Assembly: GCF_004770615.1 (NCBI RefSeq)
Contig: NZ_RQER01000005.1
Coordinates: forward strand, 1-64,000
DNA from: Leptospira langatensis
GTDB taxonomy: Bacteria; Spirochaetota; Leptospiria; Leptospirales; Leptospiraceae
Length of the DNA: 64,000 bases
Reading direction: 5' to 3'
A program made the position numbers and the translations under genes. Below, one piece after another: positions 35,656 through 46,034 of this stretch. A model generated the notes under the pieces. That model was not told the origin of the DNA, did no database searches, and worked only from the letters and a program-made list of their open reading frames with translations. Each line of letters starts with the position of its first letter. Within the stretch, counting starts at the first letter, position 1.

Positions 35656-35964
35656 ATGGTTGATTCTCCTAAACTACTTTCGATTGAGGAGTTGAGGAAG
35701 GAACTCCCTCAGTTTTGGACAATCATCGAAAACTCTGATATTCCAAAAATTCAACGAATTTATAATTTCAATAGATATATGGATTGTTTAGCTATGGTGA
35801 ACCGACTCGCTGAACTTGCGAATGAGATGGATCATCATCCGGATATTCTTTTAACTTACGGCGCGGTTAAGGTTGAGATATTTACTCACTCTTTAAAAGG
35901 CGTATCTACTTTTGATTTGCAATATGCGAAATTTGCTGAAAAGCTTTTCGCGTCAATGCCCTGA
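35656..35964 (+). CDS. pterin-4a-carbinolamine dehydratase-like protein
   Basis: 102 residues with the signature of the PCD/DCoH family: EMDHHPDILLTYGAVKVEIFTHSLKG contains the paired histidines of the active site, and the C-terminal STFDLQYAKFAEKL matches the family helix. The enzyme dehydrates 4a-hydroxytetrahydrobiopterin; in bacteria it also appears without an aromatic amino-acid hydroxylase and may have a folate- or molybdopterin-linked role. No hydroxylase gene is in the window. ATG preceded by AGGA; a repeat copy codes the KELP residues at 35,700. Confidence 0.8.
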   Translation: MVDSPKLLSIEELRKELPQFWTIIENSDIPKIQRIYNFNRYMDCLAMVNRLAELANEMDHHPDILLTYGAVKVEIFTHSLKGVSTFDLQYAKFAEKLFASMP

Positions 35965-35980
35965 ATATAAAAGCTTATTT

Positions 35981-36538
35981 TTATGAGGCTAGTTTCGGGC
36001 CTGCCGGCGCTCGCTTGTTCGAAATAGGCATATAGTCAGTATCAGAATATTCTAATATCCAAAGTTCCCGGAAGAAAGTGTGCTGCCTCGTATTCAAACA
36101 AATGGCCGCTTTTATCTGCCATAGTGGGTTGGCGTCGCTGGAAAATTGTTTTCCTTTGTATTCTTCTACCAGAAATACGAACAAATAGCACATCGAGACC
36201 CCGTGACTGAGGGCCAAGTTTCGTAATTGTGCCCAATCATTTTGTTCCGGCCTGAAGTTGAATTTTACATATCTTTCTTCGAGGAGCTTTTCCCGCATTC
36301 GCTGATATCTTGTATTTGTGGAATAACTATTTATTCTTTTCGGCGTTTTAAGAATGTTTCTTTGCACCCTTAACGTTTCTTTCAATAGTCGCGTTACGCC
36401 TTGTTTTCTTACAAATTTCTCTAAATGAGGAGGGATCAAAAGTGTAGAAACTGGACGTAACCTGGAAGGGCGTCGTTCTACAGAGATGCTTTGCGAAGTC
36501 GATTTATAGAAGGTGTGTTTATTTCCTGTTCTGCTCAT
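35981..36538 (-). CDS. DUF1564 family protein
   Basis: 185 residues. The pattern STLLIPPHLEKFVRKQGVTRLL, a middle YQRMREKLLEERYVKFNFRPEQNDWAQL and the diagnostic ALSHGVSMCYLFVFLVEEY match DUF1564, a family expanded in Leptospira. The middle part looks like a ribbon-helix-helix or similar small DNA-binding unit, which would fit the accessory, multi-copy nature of the family, but function is unknown. Convergent with the pterin dehydratase gene. Confidence 0.8.
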   Translation of the reverse strand: MSRTGNKHTFYKSTSQSISVERRPSRLRPVSTLLIPPHLEKFVRKQGVTRLLKETLRVQRNILKTPKRINSYSTNTRYQRMREKLLEERYVKFNFRPEQNDWAQLRNLALSHGVSMCYLFVFLVEEYKGKQFSSDANPLWQIKAAICLNTRQHTFFRELWILEYSDTDYMPISNKRAPAGPKLAS

Positions 36539-36611
36539 AACAGAAGCAGGTTATGGAACGTTATAATGCGCGTACTTTTTTAGCGATGTTACAGTCAATT
36601 TAGATGATTAT

Positions 36612-36655
36612 TTAGTAATAGAAGAGGAAGGAGTTCCTTCCTCTTCTATTACTAA
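36612..36655. repeat. 44-bp near-perfect palindrome centred on the repeat
   Basis: Two 21-base arms (TTAGTAATAGAAGAGGAAGGA and its complement) with only the two central bases unpaired; the centre is the GGAGTTCC octamer. It ends 2 bp before the stop codon of the response-regulator gene read from the other side. No T tract and no loop, so it is better described as a cruciform-forming palindrome than as a standard terminator. Confidence 0.85.
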
Positions 36656-36656
36656 T

Positions 36657-37382
<726 letters not shown>

Positions 37383-37608
37383 AAGAGCCTCAGGATTATT
37401 GGATGTTAAATTTAACCTCATTACAACATATTATTCGCATCAAAAATGCTACATAGCAAAAAATGAATTTTTAAATCAATTGATGAAAAGTTGCCGGTCT
37501 TGAAAATCGAGAAGATAGGCTTTTCTCTCAGATTTCGCAATAGTTGCTGGGCGATATTTTATATTTTTTTTCATATATAAGTCTTTGAAGGCGTAATTTA
37601 GGCAGTTG

Positions 37609-38049
37609 ATGAAAGCGGATACTCCGTCATTTCCAAGAAGTTGGGCTTTAATAGCGATTTCGGATCCCGGGCTTGATGTTCACAACTTGACTCGTGAGCT
37701 CGGAATTCGTCCTGATCTATCAGTTAATAGAGGAGTTCCTTCCATTTCTGGAAACCAGATCACTTCTCCGTTGTGGCAGATACACTCAAAGAAGGATGCA
37801 AATCTTCCCCTGGAAGAACATATTTGGGAACTTTTAGAGCGAATAGCTCCTCATCGAAAAGAATTTCAGAATATCTGCTCTAAATATCCTGTAATTCTAT
37901 ATTGTTCAGTAGAATATAATAATGGTAGCTTGGACGAGACTACTCTAAGTCCTAAAACTTTGTTACTTATTGGAAATCTTGGACTTCGGCTTGCGTTTCA
38001 TGCATGGAAGCTGCCGGAAAAAAGAAGGAGATCAGAGGATCAGCAATAA
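37609..38049 (+). CDS. DUF4279 family protein
   Basis: 146 residues. The pattern WALIAISDPGLDVHNLTRELGIRPD at the start, SPLWQIHSKK in the middle and the ending FHAWKLP fit the DUF4279 family, small cytoplasmic proteins of unknown function found in accessory regions. It is divergent from the response regulator and overlaps the STAS gene by 18 bp tail to tail. ATG at 37,609 is preferred over the TTG before it. Confidence 0.65.
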   Translation: MKADTPSFPRSWALIAISDPGLDVHNLTRELGIRPDLSVNRGVPSISGNQITSPLWQIHSKKDANLPLEEHIWELLERIAPHRKEFQNICSKYPVILYCSVEYNNGSLDETTLSPKTLLLIGNLGLRLAFHAWKLPEKRRRSEDQQ

Positions 38050-38358
38050 TTCGTCTAGGGAAAAGGTACGAATGTACTTTCGAATTTGGGGCGAGGGTTT
38101 AGATAAAATAAACACTCGATTCTTTTCTCTTAAATCCATTGCGAATTTGATTAATTTTTCCACTACTGAGAACGGTAAACTTTCGAATTTGGACATCTCC
38201 AACTTCACGTGCCGGTTTGTTTCGTAGAAAGCCATCGCCAGGACTGATCTGAGTTCGTTTATTATTTGGTCGTTTATTTCAGATGAAATTGGCTCGATTT
38301 CTACCACCTTGGCTTTTTTTCTTATTTCAAAGTAAGTATATTTTCTAATGTTCTCCAT
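38032..38358 (-). CDS. STAS-like (anti-sigma-factor antagonist type) protein
   Basis: 108 residues. The central VKLEMSKFESLPFSVVEKLIKFA and RVFILSKPSPQIRKYIRTFSLDEL match the second half of SpoIIAA/STAS domains (LDLSxVxFIDSSGL, VxPSPxVRxxLxxxGL). The phosphoacceptor serine pair (DSSG) is replaced by LPFS, so classical kinase-driven control may be lost. The ribosome site comes from a GAAGGAACTCC repeat copy 4 bp before the ATG. Confidence 0.6.
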   Translation of the reverse strand: MENIRKYTYFEIRKKAKVVEIEPISSEINDQIINELRSVLAMAFYETNRHVKLEMSKFESLPFSVVEKLIKFAMDLREKNRVFILSKPSPQIRKYIRTFSLDELLLIL

Positions 38359-38425
38359 ATAGGAGTTCCTTCTTGCGGAAGAATAGAATGACCAATATCT
38401 CTCTTCCGCTTGGGGTTATCGTAGA

Positions 38426-39370
38426 ATGAAACTAACCAATCTGGAAATCCTGAGCCGACGGTCTCAATTTTTGCAAGCGATTCGAACTTTTTTTGCAGAA
38501 AAAGAGTTCTGGGAGTTGGACACTCCCTCACTCAAGAAAATTCCCGGGATGGAACCCTATCTTGATCCATTTATAGTGAATTCTCCGTCTGGAGATGAAA
38601 AGGGATATCTGATAACTTCTCCTGAATATTCATTAAAGCAGGCTTTGGCTTTGGGAGCGAAGCAAGTATATGAATTAGCGCATACTTTTAGATCTGGCGA
38701 GAGAGGGAGTTCCTTCCATACTGCGGAATTTCTCATGTTAGAGTTTTACAAAACCGATTCGAATTTGGATCAGACTATGGATCTGGTTGAAGAACTAATT
38801 CGTAACGTGTCAGCAAAATTAGGCCTTCCAATGCAAAAAGGGCCCTTTAATAGAAGATCTGTGAAGGATCTCCTTCAAGAATTTGTCGGTATCGATTGGG
38901 ATAGAAAGTCTCTCGAATCAAAAATATCTGAATTGGCTCTCACTAATCTTCCTTTGGAGAAAATGGAATATGAGGACTGCTTTTTCCTAATATTCCTGAA
39001 TTTGATTGAACCTAAATTTCCTTCGGAATTTCAATTCATCTACGACTACCCACCGGAAATGGCTGCACTTTCTCGAATTGAGGACGGAGTAGCAAAGAGA
39101 TTCGAGCTGTATTTCGGACAAATCGAATTATCGAACGCCTTTTTCGAGTTGCTGGACCCAATCGAGCAAAGGGGGCGTTTTGAGCGGGAGCAGGGGACCC
39201 GTAAAAAATTGGGAAAGGAAGTTTTTCCTATGCATGAGGAGTTCCTTCTCGCCCTGGAAAAAGGACTACCTGAATGTTCTGGGGTCTCCATCGGGCTCGA
39301 TCGCCTTCTCATGGTTTTACTGGGTTGCTCTTCGCTTGCCGAAGTTAGCCCTTACTGGAGAGAGATCTAA
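38426..39370 (+). CDS. epmA: EF-P beta-lysine ligase EpmA (GenX/PoxA)
   Basis: Truncated class-II lysyl-tRNA-synthetase paralogue that attaches (R)-beta-lysine to a lysine of elongation factor P. 314 residues with no tRNA anticodon-binding domain. Class-II motif 2 is HTFRSGERGSSFHTAEFLMLE and motif 3 is GVSIGLDRLLMVLLG; ITSPEYSLKQALA is characteristic of EpmA. Neither efp nor epmB is in the window. Two copies of the repeat lie inside the gene, in two different frames (38,706 and 39,238). Confidence 0.88.
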   Translation: MKLTNLEILSRRSQFLQAIRTFFAEKEFWELDTPSLKKIPGMEPYLDPFIVNSPSGDEKGYLITSPEYSLKQALALGAKQVYELAHTFRSGERGSSFHTAEFLMLEFYKTDSNLDQTMDLVEELIRNVSAKLGLPMQKGPFNRRSVKDLLQEFVGIDWDRKSLESKISELALTNLPLEKMEYEDCFFLIFLNLIEPKFPSEFQFIYDYPPEMAALSRIEDGVAKRFELYFGQIELSNAFFELLDPIEQRGRFEREQGTRKKLGKEVFPMHEEFLLALEKGLPECSGVSIGLDRLLMVLLGCSSLAEVSPYWREI

Positions 39371-39557
39371 AGGACGAATTCTTGCTAATTTAGTATATTT
39401 TGAATCAAGAAAGTATATATGCGGGTTCGATAATCCAATTAGACCTCGTAAAACTTTAGTTGCCGAGATAGCCTGAAGGATTACTTTAAGAACCGTTCGA
39501 AAAAGTGGTTTTAGTAAAATTGAAAAAACCCTTAGCCTTGGAAGATGGACCGGAAAA

Positions 39558-40580
39558 ATGACTAAAAAGCAAAATTACTACGTCACTATCAAAGGTAAGA
39601 AGTTTGATCGCGGCTTGATTGAACTCGCGGATGAGGCTACTTCCGGTAAGAGAGATGGTAGGATCTCCATCAACGATGCTAAGAGGCTTCTGAATGCGGT
39701 TAAGGATAATAATACATATACTGACATCGAAAAGAAGACGATGGAGTATATTCGAGAGAATTACAAATTCACTGAAAAAGCGGATGAGTGGTTCAGAACC
39801 GAAATTCGCAAATGGGCTGCAGAAAAATCTTCACATTCAAAATCCGGGGAACAAGAGGAATATACATCACATGACGAGGCAATTGGTTTAATGGTTCCTC
39901 ATTCTTCAGATTTACACTCGAAAGGCTATTCAGGCTATATTCCAACTCCTTCCGCCGGTCAGCCGAAGAAACAAAGTCGGATTCCAGTTTTAATTCTTTC
40001 TCTTATTATCTTATTTGGGTTCGGTATCGGAGTTTATTACGCTTTCAGAAAGAAGCCTAATTCCCATGTTCCGAGTTCAGAATCGGTCGAAGCTAAGAAG
40101 AAAGCTCCGAAGGTAGAGCCGGAAGTTGTTGAAAAGAAAAAGTCGGAAGGAGTTCCTTCCTCTGAAAATAAGGGATTCTTTGATTTTCTTTCTGATAAGA
40201 AGGAGCCGGCTCAGTTAGCCGGAAAAGACGCCGAACTTGCTGCAAAAATTCAATCTTCTCCTATTTTCTTTGATAAAAATGATATCAAGGTTCCGCATTC
40301 TCACAGAAGGGCATTGGATTCTTTGAGTTTTCTGCTAAAAAAGCATTCTGATATAAAGGCCCTGCTGACCGGGCATGCCTCCCAGGAAGGGACAGAAAGA
40401 GCAAATCTGAAAGTTTCTCGTTTACGGGCGGAAATGGTAAGAGATTATCTCCTTGGGAACGGAATAGAAAGTTCTAGATTAATTCTCGAAGCAAAAGGCT
40501 CCGAGCAACTTGGGCAGAATAAAAATTCGGAAGCTGCAAAAGAGAAAAGTCGAAGAGTCGATATTCAAATTGTTAAATAA
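39558..40580 (+). CDS. inner-membrane protein with OmpA-like C-terminal domain
   Basis: 340 residues. A cytoplasmic N-terminal domain (about 1-90, rich in charged helices: GRISINDAKRLLNAVKD) is followed by one membrane helix (142-163), a Lys/Glu/Pro-rich linker, and a peptidoglycan-binding OmpA domain (about 232-340: DIKALLTGHASQEGTERANLKVSRLRA in part, AKGSEQ, EKSRRVDIQIV). This is the topology of a MotB/Pal-like tether rather than an outer-membrane barrel. A copy of the repeat encodes EGVPSS in the linker. Partner unknown. Confidence 0.8.
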   Translation: MTKKQNYYVTIKGKKFDRGLIELADEATSGKRDGRISINDAKRLLNAVKDNNTYTDIEKKTMEYIRENYKFTEKADEWFRTEIRKWAAEKSSHSKSGEQEEYTSHDEAIGLMVPHSSDLHSKGYSGYIPTPSAGQPKKQSRIPVLILSLIILFGFGIGVYYAFRKKPNSHVPSSESVEAKKKAPKVEPEVVEKKKSEGVPSSENKGFFDFLSDKKEPAQLAGKDAELAAKIQSSPIFFDKNDIKVPHSHRRALDSLSFLLKKHSDIKALLTGHASQEGTERANLKVSRLRAEMVRDYLLGNGIESSRLILEAKGSEQLGQNKNSEAAKEKSRRVDIQIVK

Positions 40581-40753
40581 ACTCCCCTACTTATTTAACG
40601 GAGCAGGAAGGAACTCCTTCTCCCAAGTTTAAAATTTCCTCAGATCGATAGTAAACAAATATTCCGTATCCCCAAAATTGTCCTTTTGGCGGAAAAATCC
40701 TATACAAGCACCCCATGCCTGAGAGACGATGAAACCATCATCGGAGATGACAA

Positions 40754-43015
40754 ATGGCATTTGATATAGATATGATTCGCGCCCGGTATGAAAAGCTCGG
40801 GTCCTTGGTCCAGAAAGCGAGGGAATTGGTCGGACGCCCCCTAACGCTGACTGAAAAGATTCTTTATTCTCATTTATGGGAAGGAACTCCCACCGCAACC
40901 TTCGAAAGAGGAAAATCCTATGTCGATTTCGCTCCCGACCGAGTTGCAATGCAAGACGCAACCGCCCAGATGGCACTTTTACAATTTATGTCTGCCGGTC
41001 GTAACAAGGTAGCAGTTCCTTCTACAGTACATTGCGACCACTTGATCACCGCTAAAGAAGGTTCTTCTTCGGATCTTGCTTCTGCCTCTACCGAGAACAA
41101 AGAAGTCTATGACTTTCTTTCTTCTGTTTCCAACAAGTATGGGATTGGATTTTGGAAACCTGGTGCAGGGATCATTCACCAAGTAGTATTAGAAAATTAT
41201 GCTTTTCCTGGCGGGATGATGATCGGGACCGATTCTCATACTGTAAACGCTGGCGGTTTGGGAATGGTGGCTATCGGAGTCGGTGGGGCGGATGCTTGCG
41301 ATGTGATGGCTGGACTTCCTTGGGAATTGAAATGGCCAAAGTTGATCGGAGTGAAGCTGACTGGAAAACTTAACGGTTGGACTTCTGCGAAAGATGTTAT
41401 CTTGAAAGTTGCGGGCATTCTTACCGTTAAAGGTGGAACCGGGGCCATCGTTGAATATTTCGGAGAGGGGGCTTCTGCTCTTTCTTGCACTGGTAAGGGA
41501 ACCATATGCAACATGGGCGCGGAGATTGGAGCTACAACTTCGACTTTTGCCTATGATGAATCGATGGAGAGATACCTACGTTCTACTGGTAGAGCGGAAA
41601 TTGCTGATCTTGCAAACGGAGTGAAGGAACACCTAACCGCGGATAAAGAAGTTTATGCAAGCCCTGAAAAATTCTTCGACCAAGTCATCGAGATCAATCT
41701 TTCCGAGTTAGAGCCTCACGTGAATGGACCGTTTACTCCCGATTTGGCGACCCCAATCTCTAAAATGAAGGAAGAAGCTAAGAAGAACGGTTGGCCTACG
41801 AAAGTAGAAGTCGGACTGATCGGTTCCTGTACGAATTCTTCCTATGAGGATATTGCAAGAGCGGCCTCTCTTGCAAATCAAGCAGCTGAAAAATCTCTGA
41901 AGCCTAAAGCGGAGTTTACTATCACTCCTGGTTCAGAGTTGGTTCGCTTCACGATCGAGAGAGACGGGTATATTAAGGTTTTTGAAAAGATCGGCGCGAA
42001 GGTTTTTGCAAACGCTTGCGGTCCTTGTATCGGTATGTGGTCTCGCGTAGGTGCGGAGAAGAAGGAAAAGAATACGATTGTGCATTCCTTTAACCGTAAC
42101 TTCCAGTCTAGGAATGATGGAAACCCGAACACATACGCATTTGTCGCTTCTCCTGAATTAGTGACTGCTCTTGCAATTGCTGGGGATCTTACTTTCGATC
42201 CGAACAATGATACCCTTGTAAATGAGAAGGGTGAGAAGGTAAAATTGGATCCTCCGAATGGGGATGAACTTCCTAAAAAAGGATTCGATGTGAAGGATCC
42301 GGGTTATCAAGCTCCTGCAGCAGATGGCTCAGGGATCCAAGTGATCGTAAATCCTTCTTCTAACCGTTTGCAGCTCTTGGCTCCATTTGCTAAATGGGAA
42401 GGAACCGATCTATCGGATCTGAATCTTCTCATAAAGGTAAAAGGAAAATGTACTACAGACCATATTTCTATGGCAGGTCCTTGGTTGAAGTTCCGTGGGC
42501 ATTTGGACAATATTTCAAATAACCTTCTGATCGGTGCTACCAATATCTTTAACGAGAAGATCAATAGCGTGAAGAATCAACTCGACGGTTCTTACGATGA
42601 GGTTCCAAAAGTCCAACGTCAGTATAAGGCAAAAGGGATCGGTTCTATCGTAGTAGGGGACGAGAATTACGGAGAAGGTTCTTCTCGTGAGCATGCCGCA
42701 ATGGAGCCTAGATTCTTGGGAGTTCGCGCGGTACTTGTGAAATCTTTTGCTCGTATCCACGAAACTAACTTGAAAAAGCAAGGGATGCTCGCCCTTACTT
42801 TCGCCGATAAGGCTGACTATGATAAGATCCAGGAAGACGACAAGATCGACATTCTCGGATTGACTAACTTCAAGGAAGGAGCTCCTCTTACTTTGGTCTT
42901 ACATCATAAGAATGGAAGTAAGGAAGAATTCAAAGTAAACCATACTTATAACGCTCAACAGATCGAGTGGTTTAAGGCGGGGAGTGCTTTGAATCTGATC
43001 GGAGGAAAGAAATAA
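40754..43015 (+). CDS. acn: aconitate hydratase
   Basis: TCA-cycle enzyme that isomerises citrate to isocitrate with a 4Fe-4S cluster. 753 residues, the size and style of the mitochondrial-type enzyme. Cluster ligands are in LIGSCTNSS and ACGPCIGMW; the substrate-binding [11 protein letters not shown] and C-terminal [22 protein letters not shown] are standard. The ATG at 40,754 has GGAG at 8 bp. One repeat copy is coded as EGTPT early in the gene and no other octamer occurs in its remaining 2.1 kb. Confidence 0.97.
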   Translation: MAFDIDMIRARYEKLGSLVQKARELVGRPLTLTEKILYSHLWEGTPTATFERGKSYVDFAPDRVAMQDATAQMALLQFMSAGRNKVAVPSTVHCDHLITAKEGSSSDLASASTENKEVYDFLSSVSNKYGIGFWKPGAGIIHQVVLENYAFPGGMMIGTDSHTVNAGGLGMVAIGVGGADACDVMAGLPWELKWPKLIGVKLTGKLNGWTSAKDVILKVAGILTVKGGTGAIVEYFGEGASALSCTGKGTICNMGAEIGATTSTFAYDESMERYLRSTGRAEIADLANGVKEHLTADKEVYASPEKFFDQVIEINLSELEPHVNGPFTPDLATPISKMKEEAKKNGWPTKVEVGLIGSCTNSSYEDIARAASLANQAAEKSLKPKAEFTITPGSELVRFTIERDGYIKVFEKIGAKVFANACGPCIGMWSRVGAEKKEKNTIVHSFNRNFQSRNDGNPNTYAFVASPELVTALAIAGDLTFDPNNDTLVNEKGEKVKLDPPNGDELPKKGFDVKDPGYQAPAADGSGIQVIVNPSSNRLQLLAPFAKWEGTDLSDLNLLIKVKGKCTTDHISMAGPWLKFRGHLDNISNNLLIGATNIFNEKINSVKNQLDGSYDEVPKVQRQYKAKGIGSIVVGDENYGEGSSREHAAMEPRFLGVRAVLVKSFARIHETNLKKQGMLALTFADKADYDKIQEDDKIDILGLTNFKEGAPLTLVLHHKNGSKEEFKVNHTYNAQQIEWFKAGSALNLIGGKK

Positions 43016-43051
43016 AAATTAAGATTTTCTAATCTTATTTCTTAGATCTTG

Positions 43052-43086
43052 AAAAGGTCGGATCGCGAAAGCTTCCGGCCTTTTTT
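43052..43086. terminator. bidirectional terminator between acn and the TetR gene
   Basis: Stem AAAAGGTCGGA / TCCGGCCTTTT with one G-T pair and an 11-base loop, ending in six T on the plus strand and A-rich on the other side, so it can stop both convergent transcripts. Confidence 0.8.
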
Positions 43087-43774
43087 ATGCTCTTGATTCC
43101 GGTTTGAGCCCCTTATGCAAAAGCCGCACCATTTCCTTGATGGTCGTCTTTACTTCGGCTTCCGGGATCTTATAAACGACTTGAGCCATGAATCCCAGTG
43201 CGAAGGTAAGAGAAGAAATCCCGAAAGCGACGGATTTCAGATCCGCTTTAGAATCGATCTCTCCTGCTTTTTTGAATCTCTCTAGCTCCTGGATCATTTC
43301 GGGAAGGGCTTTTGTGTAGATTTTTCTTTGGATGATCCTACTTACATCCGGATCCAGTATGATCCTGCTTACTGCAACCTTCATAAAGTCCGAATAATGA
43401 CTATAGTCGGAACATTTTTCGTAAATGGATTCTACCAAAGCTTCATCTAGATGTGTATAGTCCTTCGCTTCAGCATCTTTGTTATGCGAAATCGACCTAT
43501 CAAAGTCTTCGGTTCTAGTGAGGATTGCCTCAAGTAGTCCCTTCTTCCCGCCGAAATAACGCATAATAAGCGCTTCATTTGCTCCGGCAGTTTTTGCGAT
43601 ATCTTTTGTGGTGGCTGCGTCGTATCCTTTTTCCGCGAATACTTGGATCCCTGCCCTCATCAGTGCACGCTCAGTTGCAGTTCTATCTCTTTTCTTGGGA
43701 TCTTTACGAGAGGCGGCGGCTGTGCCTTTGGAAGGTTTTGCTTTCTTCGTTTTCTTTTTAGCTGCTCGGACCAT
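43085..43774 (-). CDS. TetR-family transcriptional regulator
   Basis: 229 residues. A lysine-rich N-terminal tail (about 30 residues) precedes the TetR HTH domain: [44 protein letters not shown]. The C-terminal ligand domain is helical and unassigned. It is divergent from the glycosyltransferase gene, and a 28-bp inverted repeat in the shared control region is the obvious operator. The end overlaps the acn terminator. Confidence 0.9.
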   Translation of the reverse strand: MVRAAKKKTKKAKPSKGTAAASRKDPKKRDRTATERALMRAGIQVFAEKGYDAATTKDIAKTAGANEALIMRYFGGKKGLLEAILTRTEDFDRSISHNKDAEAKDYTHLDEALVESIYEKCSDYSHYSDFMKVAVSRIILDPDVSRIIQRKIYTKALPEMIQELERFKKAGEIDSKADLKSVAFGISSLTFALGFMAQVVYKIPEAEVKTTIKEMVRLLHKGLKPESRA

Positions 43775-43882
43775 CTAAACTGCCTATATGAACGTATCCC
43801 GACCTTTGACTAATCAGCCAAGCGGATTTTATTTTCTTAGCTTAGTTTAATGTTGATTAATCAAATAGCTGTGAAATAAAGG

Positions 43883-43910
43883 TTTTAAGTAAGTAAACAC
43901 TTACTTAAAA
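43883..43910. promoter_or_regulatory. probable TetR operator
   Basis: Perfect 12-bp arms TTTTAAGTAAGT and ACTTACTTAAAA separated by AAAC. It ends 10 bp before the ATG of the glycosyltransferase gene and about 110 bp upstream of the TetR ATG. Size and symmetry are those of TetR-family operators (AGTAAGT-N4-ACTTACT core). Confidence 0.75.
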
Positions 43911-43920
43911 GTTAGACCCA

Positions 43921-45684
43921 ATGCCGAGTTCAAATCCTCAAAATGACAATTCTGTTTCTAAAAAAAAGGGAACCTTTTTCGAATTTGTAACTAACAAGAT
44001 TTCCGTCTTGTTCCTCTCAGGAAAAGATTCATTTTATTTCTCTCTGTTAGTAATATTAAACATTATCTTGCTTTTGCCCGGTTCGGGCGGGAATGCATTG
44101 CTTACTCAGGGAGATGAGTCCATGCATATCGCTACAATAAGGGAGAGCTTGGCGTCTTCTTCTTATCTTTTTCCGAAATTTGAAGGCATCTTGAACTTAT
44201 ACAAGCCTCCCGCACTGTTCTGGGTGGGAATGGCTTCCGACGCCTTACTCGGAGTAGGTTATTTCTCGGAAAGATTCCCGTCCTTTTTGCTTTTCTGCGG
44301 AACTTCCGTTTTGATCTATATCGGACTTCGTAGAGCAAAGGGGAGTGTGAGGAGTTCCTTCTCCGTAGCTCTAGCATACACGTTAACCCTTGGAGTTTTC
44401 AAATTTTCCAGATTGGCGATGATGGAATCCTTATTGGCCTTCTTTATCACGGCAGTTTCCGTATCGATTCTGGAATTTAGATTATTCGGGAATCGTGTTT
44501 GGCTATTTGTAGGTGGATTACTCTCCGGAATGGCGATTTTAATTAAAGGACCGGTTTTTCAGGTCTATAGCGGAGTCATTTTAGCTTCTTATTCCGTGAT
44601 CCGGATCTTCCTGATCTCAGAGAAAGGCAGATGGAGTGGGAAAAGAAGAATTGGGAAGGAACTCCTCAACCATATTGTATTCCATTCTTCTTCTCTGATC
44701 GTTCCTGGAATTTGGGTCGGTGCACTTCTTTTCTATTCCGAATTGGGTAAGGAGTTCCTGAAGGTCTTCCTTTTCACAGAAAACTTCGGAAAATTCTCCG
44801 CAGCCACTGTGAATCAGCCAGAATGGATCATTCCTGGCGGATTACTTCTCTACAGTTTTCCATTTTGTATTATCTTGGCTGCCGCTTTCTTCTCCAAACT
44901 TTTATACAAGGTTAGAAATACTGCGGAATTGGTGGGGAGTTCCTTCTTATGGTCGACTACCGCTATCTTACTCATCCATCTTTCCCCAAATCGGAAGGAT
45001 TTTTATTACCTTCTACCAATGATCCCCCTCGCATTCTTGGGACTGGGATTGTTCTCTATTCGGAAAAAAGGGGTCGAATTTAGTCGGTCCCTTCTCTGGA
45101 ATTTCTTCTTTAGTTTAGGATTTTCTATTATTCTTTTAGTGGGAATGGGCCTTTTCGATATGATCATGGAAGATCCTTTCTGGCAGGAAGCTCTATTCTT
45201 CGTCTTTCTTTTGGGAATGATCTGGTTTTTTAGAAGAAGTTTTACTCGAGAAGGAGTTCCTTCCATCGTAGTTGCGAATTTGCTTATGGGTTTGGGGCTT
45301 CTCTCTTATATACAATTCTCGATTTTACCTAAATTGAGTCTGTACGAAGTTCCGCAAGAAGGTCCATTACGTCTTGCAAAGCAGATCTGTATCGTCTCTG
45401 AGAATCCCTGGACAGCCTTAAATTTTAAAAACGATCTGATCGGGGCAGATATCGTGCATTCAGTACCAGGTGCGGAAAGGAACTGTGCCGATGGTACAAG
45501 ATTCTTGGTTGTTTACCAAAAAGGCTTCATAATTCCACCGGGATATAGTCATGTGCAGACGCAAGAGGTATGGAAAAGGGATATATCATCTGTGCAGGAA
45601 CTGATCGGACCTTCCAAGGGTAAAGAGCAGATCTATATTTTTGGGCCGAACCGTAGAATAGATTCCAAATCGGAGAGTCGATGA
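43921..45684 (+). CDS. ArnT/PMT-like membrane glycosyltransferase (GT39/GT83 type)
   Basis: 587 residues with about twelve hydrophobic helices. The first loop holds the catalytic acidic pair in TQGDESMHIATIRESL and the family pattern NLYKPPALFWVGM and FSERFPSFL, as in dolichol-P-mannosyltransferase or ArnT families. It transfers a sugar from a polyprenyl carrier to a periplasmic acceptor, probably a lipid A, glycan or protein; which is unknown. It contains five repeat copies at 44,351-45,260, the densest of any gene. Probably repressed by the divergent TetR protein. Confidence 0.85.
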   Translation: MPSSNPQNDNSVSKKKGTFFEFVTNKISVLFLSGKDSFYFSLLVILNIILLLPGSGGNALLTQGDESMHIATIRESLASSSYLFPKFEGILNLYKPPALFWVGMASDALLGVGYFSERFPSFLLFCGTSVLIYIGLRRAKGSVRSSFSVALAYTLTLGVFKFSRLAMMESLLAFFITAVSVSILEFRLFGNRVWLFVGGLLSGMAILIKGPVFQVYSGVILASYSVIRIFLISEKGRWSGKRRIGKELLNHIVFHSSSLIVPGIWVGALLFYSELGKEFLKVFLFTENFGKFSAATVNQPEWIIPGGLLLYSFPFCIILAAAFFSKLLYKVRNTAELVGSSFLWSTTAILLIHLSPNRKDFYYLLPMIPLAFLGLGLFSIRKKGVEFSRSLLWNFFFSLGFSIILLVGMGLFDMIMEDPFWQEALFFVFLLGMIWFFRRSFTREGVPSIVVANLLMGLGLLSYIQFSILPKLSLYEVPQEGPLRLAKQICIVSENPWTALNFKNDLIGADIVHSVPGAERNCADGTRFLVVYQKGFIIPPGYSHVQTQEVWKRDISSVQELIGPSKGKEQIYIFGPNRRIDSKSESR

Positions 45685-46031
45685 AACAGATTTCTTTTAG
45701 AAAATTTTTTCCTTATCTACCTATTTTCTTATTAGGTCTTGCGGTAGGGACATTTATTGCATTCAAATATTCCAGAAGTTCAGTAAGCCATTCGAATCTG
45801 GATTGGGAAGGAAAAGAGATCTGTTTAGATTATTGCGACAATCTTGCAAAATGCACGAAGAAGGAACTCCCTCAGAGTTCCGAAGATCAACTCTATAAGA
45901 TCGAGAATTCTTGCTTACGTGGATGTAGAAAGCATTTCGACAAAATGCAAGTCTGTTTGCAGCCGGAGAAAATGGCCTCATGCTCTGAACTTACGGCCTG
46001 CTTATTCGGGGAATTAAAGAAATATTATTAA
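45681..46031 (+). CDS. small cysteine-rich membrane-anchored protein
   Basis: 116 residues. An N-terminal anchor (FFPYLPIFLLGLAVGTFIAF) leads to an exported domain with eight cysteines in pairs (CLDYC, KC, SCLRGC, VC, SC, AC), likely disulphide bonded. It resembles the Cys-rich leptospiral families of unknown function. Start overlaps the glycosyltransferase stop by 4 bp (ATGA), so they act or at least are made together. Confidence 0.7.
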   Translation: MKQISFRKFFPYLPIFLLGLAVGTFIAFKYSRSSVSHSNLDWEGKEICLDYCDNLAKCTKKELPQSSEDQLYKIENSCLRGCRKHFDKMQVCLQPEKMASCSELTACLFGELKKYY

Positions 46032-46034
46032 TTT

